28,824 bases of DNA from a virus (IMGVR_UViG_3300044620_001981:1-28824), one strand, 5' to 3'. Numbered from the stretch's first letter, positions 14,637 through 22,521 are shown. A program made the numbers and translations. The notes: generated from the letters alone by a model not told the origin.

Positions 14637-14709
14637 TGTGGGGTCTAGGAGTCGAACCTAGTGTTTTAGGCTTATGAGGCCTATGTGGAAACCATTTCAC
14701 TCACCCCGC
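14637..14709 (-). tRNA. tRNA with anticodon CAT (Met, or Ile2)
   Basis: Read leftward, a 73-base cloverleaf folds: 7-bp acceptor (GCGGGGT with ACCCCAC, one C-A mismatch at position 2), 3-bp D stem, anticodon stem TAGGC/GCCTA with loop CTCATAA giving anticodon CAT, a 5-base variable loop AAACA, and T stem CTAGG/CCTAG with loop TTCGACT. Discriminator base A; no encoded CCA. The lack of GGG/CCC anticodon pairs argues against initiator tRNA. It could charge Met or, if modified, Ile. Position 8 is G instead of U, which is unusual. Confidence 0.85.
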
Positions 14710-14729
14710 TTTGCCAGTATATCACACTT

Positions 14730-14933
14730 TCAATCAATCCAATAGACAATTTCGTTAGGCTGTATCTCGTACCTATCACAGATTGCCTGTAAAACTGTGA
14801 TAGACGGCAAGTGACTAGGATTCTGAGATAGCTTGTATCCCGTAGACATCGCAATGCCTGTTTGCTGAATGAATTTATAGATTGTGATGCCTCTAGATTG
14901 CGTAAATTCCTTGACTCTGTTTTTTAGTACCAT
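14730..14933 (-). CDS. XRE-type helix-turn-helix regulator, 67 aa
   Basis: Small leftward protein with the standard Cro/CI-type helix-turn-helix layout: NRVKEFTQSRGITIYKFIQQ, TGIAMSTGYKLSQN, and ITVLQAICDRYEIQPNEIV. It is the whole protein, so it binds DNA as a compact repressor-like regulator. Its promoter region faces a rightward TTGACA/TAATAT promoter with an inverted repeat (14986-15015), suggesting it controls that divergent promoter, its own, or both. Confidence 0.85.
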   Translation of the reverse strand: MVLKNRVKEFTQSRGITIYKFIQQTGIAMSTGYKLSQNPSHLPSITVLQAICDRYEIQPNEIVYWID

Positions 14934-14985
14934 TGTATTAGTTTTGTGTCTCTATAATTTATTATAACTTTTTTTGGAATAATGC

Positions 14986-15015
14986 TTGACAATATTACTG
15001 ACTTCGCGGTAATAT
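14986..15015 (+). promoter_or_regulatory. promoter with inverted-repeat operator
   Basis: TTGACA (14986-14991) and TAATAT (15010-15015) are separated by 18 bases. The inverted repeat ATATTAC (14992-14998) / GTAATAT (15009-15015) spans the spacer and the -10, so a bound repressor would block RNA polymerase. It drives the rightward 15097 gene. The XRE protein encoded just upstream on the other strand is the obvious candidate to bind it. Confidence 0.65.
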
Positions 15016-15096
15016 ACAGATATAGAGAAAGACGACCACTCCCAACTCCAAATTAGTGTGATCGCCTTTCCGTCAACCCTTATCAGGTCAAAAGCC

Positions 15097-15534
15097 ATGT
15101 TAGCATCCAATCGCGTATCTGTCAAATCTAACTCCGTCCCCGTCGTATCTGGCAATTTTACTATGATCGCCAAAGGTCAAAAGCACCGTGTCGCTCTTGA
15201 AGTATGGGGAGAGGGTCAAATAACAACCCTTCGAGTCACTTGCCAGCAAACTGGTAAAGAATGGTTTTTCGATACCTTTAATAGCAAGTTAAGCCGTGGT
15301 TTCAGTCCTGACGGAAAACTCCCCAACTGCGAATTACCTGAGATTAAATTTCAACCCGTCAAAAAATCTTTTGTTATTTCCCCTACGATGGGATTCGTGG
15401 ATTGCGGAGGGCGTTGCTACGAGATTCCTAGTAACGAACCTACAGACGATTTTATTTATGATGATAACGAACCATCGGATCTAAGTCGGTACAGTGAACC
15501 GATGACAGACCCAATGACATGGCAAGAGTTTTGA
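15097..15534 (+). CDS. hypothetical protein, 145 aa
   Basis: Start chosen at ATG 15097 (MLASNRVSVKSNS), because the longer frame from GTG 15058 begins close to the promoter. The protein is beta-rich with EVWGEGQITTLRVTC and KEWFFDTFNSKLSRG. The C-terminus is strongly acidic (DDFIYDDNEPSDL). Cysteines appear in three places but not in a paired motif. No family recognised; may be a small regulator-controlled phage protein. Confidence 0.6.
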   Translation: MLASNRVSVKSNSVPVVSGNFTMIAKGQKHRVALEVWGEGQITTLRVTCQQTGKEWFFDTFNSKLSRGFSPDGKLPNCELPEIKFQPVKKSFVISPTMGFVDCGGRCYEIPSNEPTDDFIYDDNEPSDLSRYSEPMTDPMTWQEF

Positions 15535-15536
15535 TT

Positions 15537-15558
15537 AGTTATCAGTTGTCAGTTATCA
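15537..15558 (+). repeat. heptamer repeat (AGTTATC)
   Basis: Three copies, AGTTATC, AGTTGTC, AGTTATC, between two genes. Same family as 2242-2280 and 17346-17377. Confidence 0.8.
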
Positions 15559-15592
15559 GATGTGAGCTAACCATTATTTAGGAGTAAAAACC

Positions 15593-15970
15593 ATGACTAT
15601 TATCAACGCAACCCCTCACACTATCACCCTTGTTTCTAAACAAGGGGTAGAACAGGATAGCAAGAAACAATTTCTTGCTGAAACTGTTGAAGTTATCAAA
15701 AGTATCCCCTCGTCGGGGATACTTCCCCGTGTTTCTATGAGCAATTCCCCCGCAGGGGAAATTGACGGGATTCCTATTGAATCCGTCATCTATGGGGAGA
15801 TCGAGGGACTCCCTGAGTATCAGGAAGGGGTTCACTACATCGTGTCAGGATTAGTGGCTACCGCTGCCGCTAAGATAGGACGCACGGACTGTCTTGCGCC
15901 CGGCGCATTAGTCCGAGACAAAAATAATCCAAGCTTAATTTTAGGTTGTCTGTTTTTACAAAAGCCTTAG
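15593..15970 (+). CDS. hypothetical protein with NATPHTITLV start, 125 aa
   Basis: Good ribosome binding site (TTAGGAG). The N-terminus IINATPHTITLVSKQG is a recurring motif of small phage and cyanobacterial proteins (the NLTPH-type opening). The C-terminus IVSGLVATAAAKIGRTDCLA and ALVRDKNNPSLILGC again resembles that family. It is soluble and has no known catalytic motif. I am confident it is a real gene of a recurring phage-associated family, not confident of its function. Confidence 0.65.
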   Translation: MTIINATPHTITLVSKQGVEQDSKKQFLAETVEVIKSIPSSGILPRVSMSNSPAGEIDGIPIESVIYGEIEGLPEYQEGVHYIVSGLVATAAAKIGRTDCLAPGALVRDKNNPSLILGCLFLQKP

Positions 15971-15980
15971 ATTAGCAAGT

Positions 15981-15994
15981 AGTACAAATGTTCA
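15981..15994 (+). promoter_or_regulatory. LexA-box-like site 1
   Basis: AGTACAAATGTTCA fits the published cyanobacterial LexA consensus RGTACNNNDGTWCB at all but the last position. It lies 20 bases upstream of a phage-specific promoter. The related sites are at 27641-27654 and 28415-28428. Confidence 0.5.
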
Positions 15995-16000
15995 GAAATA

Positions 16001-16043
16001 ATTCTCCCATCTACTTGATTTTATTGGGAGAATATTGTAAGAT
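16001..16043 (+). promoter_or_regulatory. shared phage promoter/operator, copy 1
   Basis: Inverted repeat ATTCTCCCA (16001-16009) / TGGGAGAAT (16025-16033) surrounds the -35 box TTGATT (16015-16020); a -10 TAAGAT (16038-16043) follows with 17-base spacing. The same palindrome and spacing appear at 27661-27703 and 28435-28477. It drives the gene at 16079. Confidence 0.75.
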
Positions 16044-16078
16044 AAGACTAGGCAAACAAACACAAGAGGTAACAAGCT

Positions 16079-17347
16079 ATGACTTCTCAAATCACTCTCG
16101 CAGACATCCCCTTTGACCAAGAAGACGGAGGTCTGTTGTTTGAAACCCGCGTAATCGCGGTACAAGGGGGGTGTTTTTGGTACGATGACGGGTTTGAACC
16201 CCGCCTCGTCCCTCTCTCCACTGCCAGTTGGGCAGAGATTCAAGTTACGGCAGAAATGGCTCAATTAACCGGCGATTACGCTGGTTTATATTTACCAAGC
16301 GAGGAAATGACTACAGAAGGAAGTCTGTGGGCAGATGCTTGGGGAATTGATTTTAGTTCCCTAGCTTACTCAGTAGGCTTTGGAGATGATGAAATCAACC
16401 AGATAATTAATGATTATCTGGACTCTTTAGAAGCTTCTAAAGAGTCTTCTAAAAAGGCGAAAGAGGCAAAACAAGCCGAAAAAGAAAAAGCGGCAACAGC
16501 AAAACAAGCTGAAGAGGCGCGGGAAAAAGAATGGAATAGCTACCTGTCAATCAAAGACAGGTTAAAAAAACACAACCTTTATGAAAATAGCGATTACTAT
16601 GTCGTGACACACGGCATAGTAATCGATGAAAAAACTGAAAAGTTTTATTCCGAAGGATCAGATACTCTATCATCTGACGGAATGGGATCTCGATCCCATG
16701 GCGGTTATGTGACCGTTCGGGTCGTAACCTATCGGCTTCCCAGTGGGGAAGCCAAAAAATTGACCAATCCTCCAAAACCCAGATCGGAAAAAGACTGGGC
16801 GTTGAACCACAATTCTGGGTACTGGACCAAAAGAAAATGGGATATAGAAAATCCTAAAGTAGCAGTTTCCGAACCCGAACCTGCTCCTAAAGTTTCGGAA
16901 AATCAAAAATTAATTGAAGATTTTGGGGCTAAATTCCCCCAACTTGTCGAAGAATCCCTGTCTCTAGGGATTCAAATAAGACTTACAAGTGGCGAAGAAA
17001 GACGGGTAGTAGTCCGTAGCCGCGATTTAAGGAATGGTTACGAATCCTTTCCGAAGGATGCTACCGAACTGCATCAAGCAGTAATCGAAGCCATAGCCTT
17101 TAAGTCTCGCAAAAACGAGCTAGAAGCCTTGGAAAAGGCTAGAGAAGAGCAGATTACTGCTCAACAGAAGGAATCTCAACTTCCTTATAAGACAGCCTGC
17201 GAAAAAGCAGGGTACAAGGTGGAGTGGAACCAGGAATCCTATCTTGCCAAGGTCGGTAAAAGATGGACAGATTGCCGGACTGTCTGCCGGCAAAAAAACC
17301 TATCAGTTGAGTTTAGCAAAAAGCCTAAACTCATTCTCAAAAAATAG
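16079..17347 (+). CDS. large charged coiled-coil protein, 422 aa
   Basis: ATG 16079 follows AGAGG (16065-16069) by 9 bases. Residues 1-110 are a mixed domain with SWAEIQVTAEMAQLTGDYAG. Residues 118-150 form an Ala/Lys/Glu-rich helix (KKAKEAKQAEKEKAATAKQ), a typical coiled coil. The middle (about 170-240) has beta character (YVVTHGIVIDEKTEKFY, GYVTVRVVTYRLPSG). The C-terminus is lysine-rich and contains another helix (KSRKNELEALEKAREE). No catalytic motif is visible. Its promoter carries the operator shared with 27737 and 28511. Function unknown; a host-takeover or scaffold protein is plausible. Confidence 0.65.
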   Translation: MTSQITLADIPFDQEDGGLLFETRVIAVQGGCFWYDDGFEPRLVPLSTASWAEIQVTAEMAQLTGDYAGLYLPSEEMTTEGSLWADAWGIDFSSLAYSVGFGDDEINQIINDYLDSLEASKESSKKAKEAKQAEKEKAATAKQAEEAREKEWNSYLSIKDRLKKHNLYENSDYYVVTHGIVIDEKTEKFYSEGSDTLSSDGMGSRSHGGYVTVRVVTYRLPSGEAKKLTNPPKPRSEKDWALNHNSGYWTKRKWDIENPKVAVSEPEPAPKVSENQKLIEDFGAKFPQLVEESLSLGIQIRLTSGEERRVVVRSRDLRNGYESFPKDATELHQAVIEAIAFKSRKNELEALEKAREEQITAQQKESQLPYKTACEKAGYKVEWNQESYLAKVGKRWTDCRTVCRQKNLSVEFSKKPKLILKK

Positions 17348-17377
17348 TTATCAGTTATTAGTTATCAGTTATCAGTC
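17346..17377 (+). repeat. heptamer repeat (AGTTATC)
   Basis: Four AGTTATC-like copies beginning in the stop codon of the preceding gene (AGTTATC, AGTTATT, AGTTATC, AGTTATC). Same type as the runs at 2242 and 15537. Confidence 0.85.
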
Positions 17378-17400
17378 AATAAACATCAACCAAACAAAAA

Positions 17401-17949
17401 ATGGAACCTTTACATAAATTAGGCAAATATCACAATCTAGACAAGCTAAACAAGACAGTAGAATTGGTTTACAGCGTTACTACCTTTTCTACAAGAGCAA
17501 AACACAATTGGATTAACAATCCTTTAGACTTGTTTGATCCTTATTCTCTATGGTGGACGTTGGGGGTAGAATGGCACACTGACGACATTGATAAAGATAA
17601 AAAATATTCAATTATTTTAGTTGTTCAAAGCGACAATTATGAACTTTACGCTTCTACAATAGATAATAATACTTTAGAAAAACTTTTAAAAACAGATTAC
17701 TTTAGCAGTATTAATAAGCGGATAGATAATCTGTTAGTTTGCAAAAAAGACACTCAAAGACTAATAGTAAAATCGGGAGATATTTTATTACTAAATACAT
17801 CCTGCTACCATAAGCTGGAAAACACAAAAAAAACAGAAGACCCTTTTATGTTTATTAGCTTAGATATTGACTTTATTCCAAGAGTCAAGGAAGCGGTCAA
17901 GGTTGTCAATTATTTTGTTCACAATTTTTTTGTAATCAATAAGGAGTAA
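17401..17949 (+). CDS. possible 2-oxoglutarate/Fe(II) oxygenase-like protein, 182 aa
   Basis: Residues 51-62 give WWTLGVEWHTDD, an HxD motif (His59, Asp61), followed by YSIILVVQSDNYELY strands. About 75 residues later comes SGDILLLNTSCYHKL, with His137 in the place of the distal metal-binding histidine. The pattern HxD...H and the double-stranded beta-helix-like strands suggest a dioxygenase-like fold acting on phage or host components. The basic residue that would anchor 2-oxoglutarate downstream is not clear. There is no good ribosome binding site. Tentative. Confidence 0.5.
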   Translation: MEPLHKLGKYHNLDKLNKTVELVYSVTTFSTRAKHNWINNPLDLFDPYSLWWTLGVEWHTDDIDKDKKYSIILVVQSDNYELYASTIDNNTLEKLLKTDYFSSINKRIDNLLVCKKDTQRLIVKSGDILLLNTSCYHKLENTKKTEDPFMFISLDIDFIPRVKEAVKVVNYFVHNFFVINKE

Positions 17950-17953
17950 AACA

Positions 17954-18337
17954 ATGGAAGAATATATGGAAGAAATCGAAGAAACAATGGAAGAAGAAAT
18001 TGAAGAATGTATGACTCCAAGCCATTGTCATTTTTGGCTTTGCTGGTATCAATTATCTCTTCTAGAGAAAAAGATCTGTTTTTATTTTCTTTGTGGGTTT
18101 GATAACAAAGAAATTGCTAAAAAACTTTTACTAAAAACTGAAATAGTAAATAATTATACGACGACAATTTTAAAAAAATTTAATATTTCGACTCAACCTA
18201 AGTTTATGTTCTTTTTCTATCAGCATACGGGATGGGATATAGCCAAAGACATGATTGACGATGACGAAGAAAAGCAATGCGCTTTATGGGGTGTTCAAAA
18301 ATGTCTAATTCCGCCTGGAATATGGAAAAATATGTAG
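17954..18337 (+). CDS. LuxR-type helix-turn-helix regulator, 127 aa
   Basis: AAGGAG (17940-17945) precedes the ATG. The N-terminus is a glutamate run (residues 1-19) likely to be an acidic regulatory tail. Residues 34-72 match the LuxR/GerE helix-turn-helix: LSLLEKKICFYFLCGFDNKE, IAKKLLLKTEIVNNY and ILKKFNIST (the pattern LT-x-E...G-x-NKEIA...TV...KL). No receiver or ligand domain is present. It starts 4 bases after the oxygenase-like gene and 14 bases ahead of the HigA-like gene, so they form a group. DNA-binding regulation of phage or host genes is inferred. Confidence 0.8.
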   Translation: MEEYMEEIEETMEEEIEECMTPSHCHFWLCWYQLSLLEKKICFYFLCGFDNKEIAKKLLLKTEIVNNYTTTILKKFNISTQPKFMFFFYQHTGWDIAKDMIDDDEEKQCALWGVQKCLIPPGIWKNM

Positions 18338-18351
18338 TTTAACGAAAATCT

Positions 18352-18630
18352 ATGACTAATACTACCGAGAACACATACACACCAGATTTTGTTTCTCCAC
18401 CAGGAGAAACCATTGCTGAAATCTTGAGAGAGAGAAAAATACCCCGACGAGTATTTGCTAGTCGCATGAAGTTGCCGAAAAAGACTATTAATCAACTCAT
18501 AAAAGGTAAGGCAGAAATTACTGTTCGTACTGCTTATAAAATGGAATTAGCTCTAGGCACACCTTCTGCTCGTTTCTGGATAGAGCGTGAAAGACTTTAT
18601 CGAGAATTTCTAGTAAATCAAATTGATTAG
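18352..18630 (+). CDS. HigA-like antitoxin / XRE regulator
   Basis: 92 residues with the HigA/VapI-type signature: PPGETIAEILRERKIPRRVF, SRMKLPKKTINQLIKGKAEI, and TAYKMELALGTPSARFWIE. HigA is normally the antitoxin that blocks a HigB mRNA interferase and represses their operon. No HigB-like gene is next to it, so this is a lone copy. A phage may use it to neutralise a host toxin that would abort infection, or as a simple repressor. The motif match is strong; the role is inferred. Confidence 0.8.
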   Translation: MTNTTENTYTPDFVSPPGETIAEILRERKIPRRVFASRMKLPKKTINQLIKGKAEITVRTAYKMELALGTPSARFWIERERLYREFLVNQID

Positions 18631-18659
18631 AATATTTTTACAACTATTAACGAGGATTT

Positions 18660-18836
18660 ATGAATCTGTACTTAATTAGAGATTCAGTTACATCATTTGG
18701 TCTTCTTATTGCATCAGAATCAGAAACAGAGGCTATCTGGCATTGGTGCAGCTATTTTGATGGCAATAACGACAATCCAATCGAAATAGAGCGTATTAAC
18801 ATTAATACTTCTGGTATCGTTTGGGAATGTGGATGA
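18660..18836 (+). CDS. small hypothetical protein, 58 aa
   Basis: CGAGG lies about 4 bases before ATG 18660. The frame encodes NLYLIRDSVTSFGLLIASES, ETEAIWHWCSYF and NPIEIERINI, ending VWECG. It has a fold-like mix of strands and helices and fits the 'MNLYLIRD...GLVVASDTEEEAR' pattern of small predicted phage/cyanobacterial proteins. It ends 8 bases before the convergent terminase stop. The family is not named here, but a good ribosome binding site and coherent composition support a real gene. Confidence 0.6.
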   Translation: MNLYLIRDSVTSFGLLIASESETEAIWHWCSYFDGNNDNPIEIERININTSGIVWECG

Positions 18837-18843
18837 ACTACTA

Positions 18844-21735
18844 CTAACCCCTAAAACCGCTCCTAAACCGATTAACAGGAGCAGAAGTAATAATCGTGCT
18901 AATAACCTTTTCATGTCCCTGAAACTCATTTTCAAGGGAATAAAATGCTCCCGATAGGCTATCTACAATGTCATTAGTCGGAGGTGTTTTCTTGCTACCA
19001 TCAAAACCCTGGCAGGCATTTAAGAACCGAGTGTTCCATGTCCCATCTCTTAAGATAAAGATTTGTCCCCGACTAGCTGCCGTGGCTACTGGTAAAGCTC
19101 GTGTTAGCTTATCCCCTTGAGGTGCTATCGCTCTAATATCATGATTCGGATGATTTTCTCTAATTACATTAGTAATGGTATTTTCAACAAATTTACCGCT
19201 CGATCCCCCTTCTTGTTCCCATCTTACAGCTACAGTTTTCCCATCCAATTCAGCAGTATTTTTAAGCATTAATTCCACTTCCCCGACCTTTTTCTGCTCA
19301 CAGATATTATCGGCAATCACATAAGCAAATTCCTTAATCTCAGTTGAATCTGGCAGTGTGTTTTTAATTCTTTGGTATTTATAGACAAGAGTGCCACTTG
19401 TATAACAATGATAGTTCTCAGCATTCTCTTTAGCAGTTGCCGCTAAATCCCAGAATCTTACTTTACCTATTAACTTCCAATCATCGGGTATTTTATCGAG
19501 AATCTCAAACCAAGTCCGATCAAATACCGTACCAGCTTCATATTTAACTTTCCAGTTACCCCTGAGAAGTCTTTCCCGCTCAATAGGATGTAAAGCGTAA
19601 AGGTTAGCCAAATAGGTAGGGTTAACCCTAATTAAAGCTGGATTATCAAAAATCGTAGCAGGAATAAAAGTAAAGCTTTTAATCAGATTATCTGGTGTAA
19701 TATTAATATCTGTATTTGATAAAAACTTTTCTCTTTTATCTTTAGGAATAAGGTCAAAAAGTTCATCTTTAAGACTAAATTTATCGATTAGTTCTTCTTT
19801 AGTATCAGCCCAGTGGATTATGTTTTCTCGTCTAATAAAATATTTAACTATTCCCCCTCTTTCTTCAATAGCATACCCAGTCTTAGGGTCGATCCACCAA
19901 GAGATAAAACTAGCTACCCAAGAGTCAGCGTCAGGGTTACAGGTTGCTCTAACTGCGGGTTTAATTCCTGATACCGAACGGTTTCTAGAGAGAAGATAGA
20001 AAAATTGTTCTTCTGTAAAATGGGTTAATTCATCAAAACCTATCCTTGCAATTTGTCCCCCTTGATAAACATAGACAGTTTTTTCGTATTGTAAATGTCT
20101 AAAAGATATTTTCGATCCAAATGGAAATCGCCACCCTGGAGGCTTTTCAATAAAATTACCTTTCACTGCTTGATAGATTTTTTGGCTTTCATCTATTAGT
20201 CCACCCGCTTGAGTAAATTCAGGATACGTCCGACGAAATATAACAGCCCGATAGTCAGGATTGCTAATAAATTCTTGCCGGGCAAAATCAATTAATAGCC
20301 CGGCACTATTATGCGTAACTATATAATCATCTGTTAAATAAAGATGATTTGGATTACTAACAGTAATACAACGAGCGTAATCAATTTCAGTTGGTTCAAT
20401 AGAAACAATTCTTTTACCCGGCCAACTTGATCCCCCATTAAATTGTCCAAGCATTTTCGCTCGTTCAACTTTACGCGGCAAACTAAAAAGTAATTCAAGG
20501 TGATTTCCCTCAACAGCCACGACGTAAGCTGTACGACCATCTAAATGCTCCCCCTTGTATCTATATTTTGGTTGTCTTTTCGTAATCTTAGCCATATAAC
20601 CCAAAGAACGAACCAAAGAAGCTACCTGAATAGCCAAATCTTTACTGGTTGTGCAATAGGAAACTTCTCTTTTTTTGTCTCCAACAGTTCCATCTGTATC
20701 AAAAAGGCCTTGAGCAAACGCATAACGAAAATCAAGAGATGCCGATAAATAGCCGTCGGGAAATACTTTTTCCCACGCTCTTTTTCCTTTATATTCATTG
20801 TTGCTTATCCAAGACTTAACCCATTGAACTTTTGTCGCGTTGACGGATAAAACTTCTAAACGGTTATCTTTTATTGGTGTTCGTGTTTTAACGGTAGCTT
20901 CTTTCCCTAAAATATCAACGAGTTTATCAGCAATAAATCTATCAGAAGTTGTTACGATAATTGAATCACTACAATAAGAACCATCGCCTATTAAACAACC
21001 GTAAAAATAGGCTCTGCCAGTATCAGACCTGTTAAGTGCCGTAAATTGCAATGGCGCGTTAACTGGAACAATAAACCGTCTTCCTTTGCTAATCTCAGTA
21101 ATCAACCAATTAGTATCCCTAACCCTTGCTCTTGTAATGTAATTAGTATTCCATCCTCTAGGTGTCAGATTCTCCTCAATTCGATTAATCCCGTTACTAG
21201 ACTTCCTGCGGCTATTACGGCGAGATTCCCAAAAAGACCATAAATGATCGCCACAGCATTCTGTACTTGTACTGTCTTCAAAAGAAACCCGATAAAATTG
21301 CTTGAATCCCTGTTCGTGAATTTGGATGATTTCTTGATACTGACCATCAGGATTCATAATCTTATCCCCGACTTTAAGATCAGAGAAGTCGATCCATTGA
21401 CCGCTCCATCCCAAGACCTTTGAATCTTTCATTTGTGATTCATTAAAACTACTATTATATGATAATAGTCTTTTCCCTAAAAGCGCATCCGCCATAGAAA
21501 GCATTTTATCTCCAATCGCTTTTCCTGTCTTGGATGCACGCCCTGCTTTTCCACTTCCTGCGCCTCCGCCATAGAAGATTACATCAGCGTCAATTTCCCC
21601 AAATAAAGCTTGTTTTCCCTCTTGTAATTGAGGAAAAACAATTTCTTCTTTGGTGTTAACAAGTCGATATTTTTCGGTCGCTGTTTTTATCTTTGAGAGA
21701 TTTTTTAATGATAATTTACTCGCTTTCATCGTCAT
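18844..21735 (-). CDS. terL: terminase large subunit with inserted intein
   Basis: 963 residues as encoded; about 550 after removal of a 413-residue intein. Exteins: Walker A is split, GGGAGSGK (residues 56-63) ending before the intein and S477 after it, restoring GGGAGSGKSAGLL. Walker B is IARIGFDELTHF (D-E), followed by RATCNPDADSW. The nuclease domain shows FWDLAATAK (Asp), VAVRWEQEGG (Glu) and NDIVDSLSGAF (Asp), the RNase H-like metal sites. The protein pumps DNA into capsids and cuts concatemers. The small-subunit-like gene upstream overlaps it by 20 bases. The function depends on the intein splicing out; otherwise the P-loop is broken. Confidence 0.93.
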   Translation of the reverse strand: MTMKASKLSLKNLSKIKTATEKYRLVNTKEEIVFPQLQEGKQALFGEIDADVIFYGGGAGSGKAGRASKTGKAIGDKMLSMADALLGKRLLSYNSSFNESQMKDSKVLGWSGQWIDFSDLKVGDKIMNPDGQYQEIIQIHEQGFKQFYRVSFEDSTSTECCGDHLWSFWESRRNSRRKSSNGINRIEENLTPRGWNTNYITRARVRDTNWLITEISKGRRFIVPVNAPLQFTALNRSDTGRAYFYGCLIGDGSYCSDSIIVTTSDRFIADKLVDILGKEATVKTRTPIKDNRLEVLSVNATKVQWVKSWISNNEYKGKRAWEKVFPDGYLSASLDFRYAFAQGLFDTDGTVGDKKREVSYCTTSKDLAIQVASLVRSLGYMAKITKRQPKYRYKGEHLDGRTAYVVAVEGNHLELLFSLPRKVERAKMLGQFNGGSSWPGKRIVSIEPTEIDYARCITVSNPNHLYLTDDYIVTHNSAGLLIDFARQEFISNPDYRAVIFRRTYPEFTQAGGLIDESQKIYQAVKGNFIEKPPGWRFPFGSKISFRHLQYEKTVYVYQGGQIARIGFDELTHFTEEQFFYLLSRNRSVSGIKPAVRATCNPDADSWVASFISWWIDPKTGYAIEERGGIVKYFIRRENIIHWADTKEELIDKFSLKDELFDLIPKDKREKFLSNTDINITPDNLIKSFTFIPATIFDNPALIRVNPTYLANLYALHPIERERLLRGNWKVKYEAGTVFDRTWFEILDKIPDDWKLIGKVRFWDLAATAKENAENYHCYTSGTLVYKYQRIKNTLPDSTEIKEFAYVIADNICEQKKVGEVELMLKNTAELDGKTVAVRWEQEGGSSGKFVENTITNVIRENHPNHDIRAIAPQGDKLTRALPVATAASRGQIFILRDGTWNTRFLNACQGFDGSKKTPPTNDIVDSLSGAFYSLENEFQGHEKVISTIITSAPVNRFRSGFRG
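20308..21546 (-). other. intein with LAGLIDADG endonuclease, class 3-like, inside TerL Walker A
   Basis: Residues 64-476 of the terminase. It begins AGRASKTGKAIGDK, not Cys or Ser, and ends DDYIVTHN followed by Ser477. Trp166 in CGDHLWSFW, Cys456 in ARCITVSN and Thr474 in VTHN form the W-C-T set that marks class 3 inteins, where the block-F cysteine is the nucleophile. The endonuclease has two DOD motifs, YGCLIGDGSY (248-255 region, Asp251) and GLFDTDG (343-349). So it is a mobile element that homes into the ATP-binding loop. Class assignment is by motif; splicing is inferred. Confidence 0.85.
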
Positions 21736-22480
21736 CGCTTATCCTAGTGGGAACCATTACATCATCATCAAATTCTGCACTATCACGAATAATCGAGGTC
21801 AGTCCGTCGTCGAGTTTCTCTATGCCAGAATGTCCTATAAGTTTTCCGTCAGGGTCAATAACAGCTAATCCGTGCTTTTGAACAATATTAATTGCGTACT
21901 CGATGGTGTCAAAACCTAAAACTTTTTCAAAGGTATCAGTCAACGTTTTAGCCATAGTCACTGCGTCTCTATGATTCCAATTTCCGTTAGGTTCAATTGT
22001 TATGGCAATCGGCCGGCCCGATTCATCTACAGAATCTATCCGACGGCGAGAAATCGGATAATTAGTCATCTGTTCAATCTTTTCGAGGTTTTTTAGAGTA
22101 ATCTTTAGAGTCTTCTCTCGGATTTCTCGTAAAATGCTATCAGTGTAAGCTTGCTGCTCTTGAATCTTTAAAAGCCAATAGGCTTTCGCCCGCTCTTCCC
22201 ATCGATAGTTTTTATGCGCTAACTGCCAGTCATCGGGGACAGTTTTAGCTCGTTTAAATTTAGTCTTCTCTATCTGTTCCCCAGAAGCTTCCCCGCAGTT
22301 ACCGTAGGCTCGATTTAAAGTGCGATAGCCTGAAGGAATAGGAAGGTAAAAAATCTGAAATCTTTCAAACCAGTCAGGGGTTTCTAGTTCTTGCCGTTCC
22401 CAGATAGGATATTTGGTAAACTCGATTACCTCTTCATGAATAGAGTATGTACGCTTTCTGCCTCGATTAGTGACAACCAT
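21716..22480 (-). CDS. terminase small-subunit-like protein, 254 aa
   Basis: It precedes terL on the same strand and overlaps it by 20 bases. Residues 31-60 give ELETPDWFERFQIFYLPIPS, then VPDDWQLAHKNYRWEERAKA and an aromatic YW, a pattern I associate with small-subunit-like terminase proteins of cyanophages (aromatic W...W..RA region). The middle has a helix with RREKTLKITLKNLEK-like charge, and the C-terminus is acidic (DDDVMVPTRISDDDESE). The N-terminus is basic (NRGRKRTYS). DNA recognition at the packaging start is the expected role. Recognition is from position and pattern, not a clear motif. Confidence 0.6.
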   Translation of the reverse strand: MVVTNRGRKRTYSIHEEVIEFTKYPIWERQELETPDWFERFQIFYLPIPSGYRTLNRAYGNCGEASGEQIEKTKFKRAKTVPDDWQLAHKNYRWEERAKAYWLLKIQEQQAYTDSILREIREKTLKITLKNLEKIEQMTNYPISRRRIDSVDESGRPIAITIEPNGNWNHRDAVTMAKTLTDTFEKVLGFDTIEYAINIVQKHGLAVIDPDGKLIGHSGIEKLDDGLTSIIRDSAEFDDDVMVPTRISDDDESE

Positions 22481-22521
22481 TGGTTATTATAGTAGTAGAG
22501 TTACTTAATCTTACATCAATC

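Noticed and set aside
14952-15173. Leftward 73-residue frame
   Set aside because: Antisense to the start of the rightward 15097 gene and covering its promoter and operator; no ribosome binding site.
18720-18935. Leftward 71-residue frame with a leucine-rich signal-like segment
   Set aside because: It overlaps the terminase 3' end in another frame and is antisense to the better-supported 18660-18836 gene.
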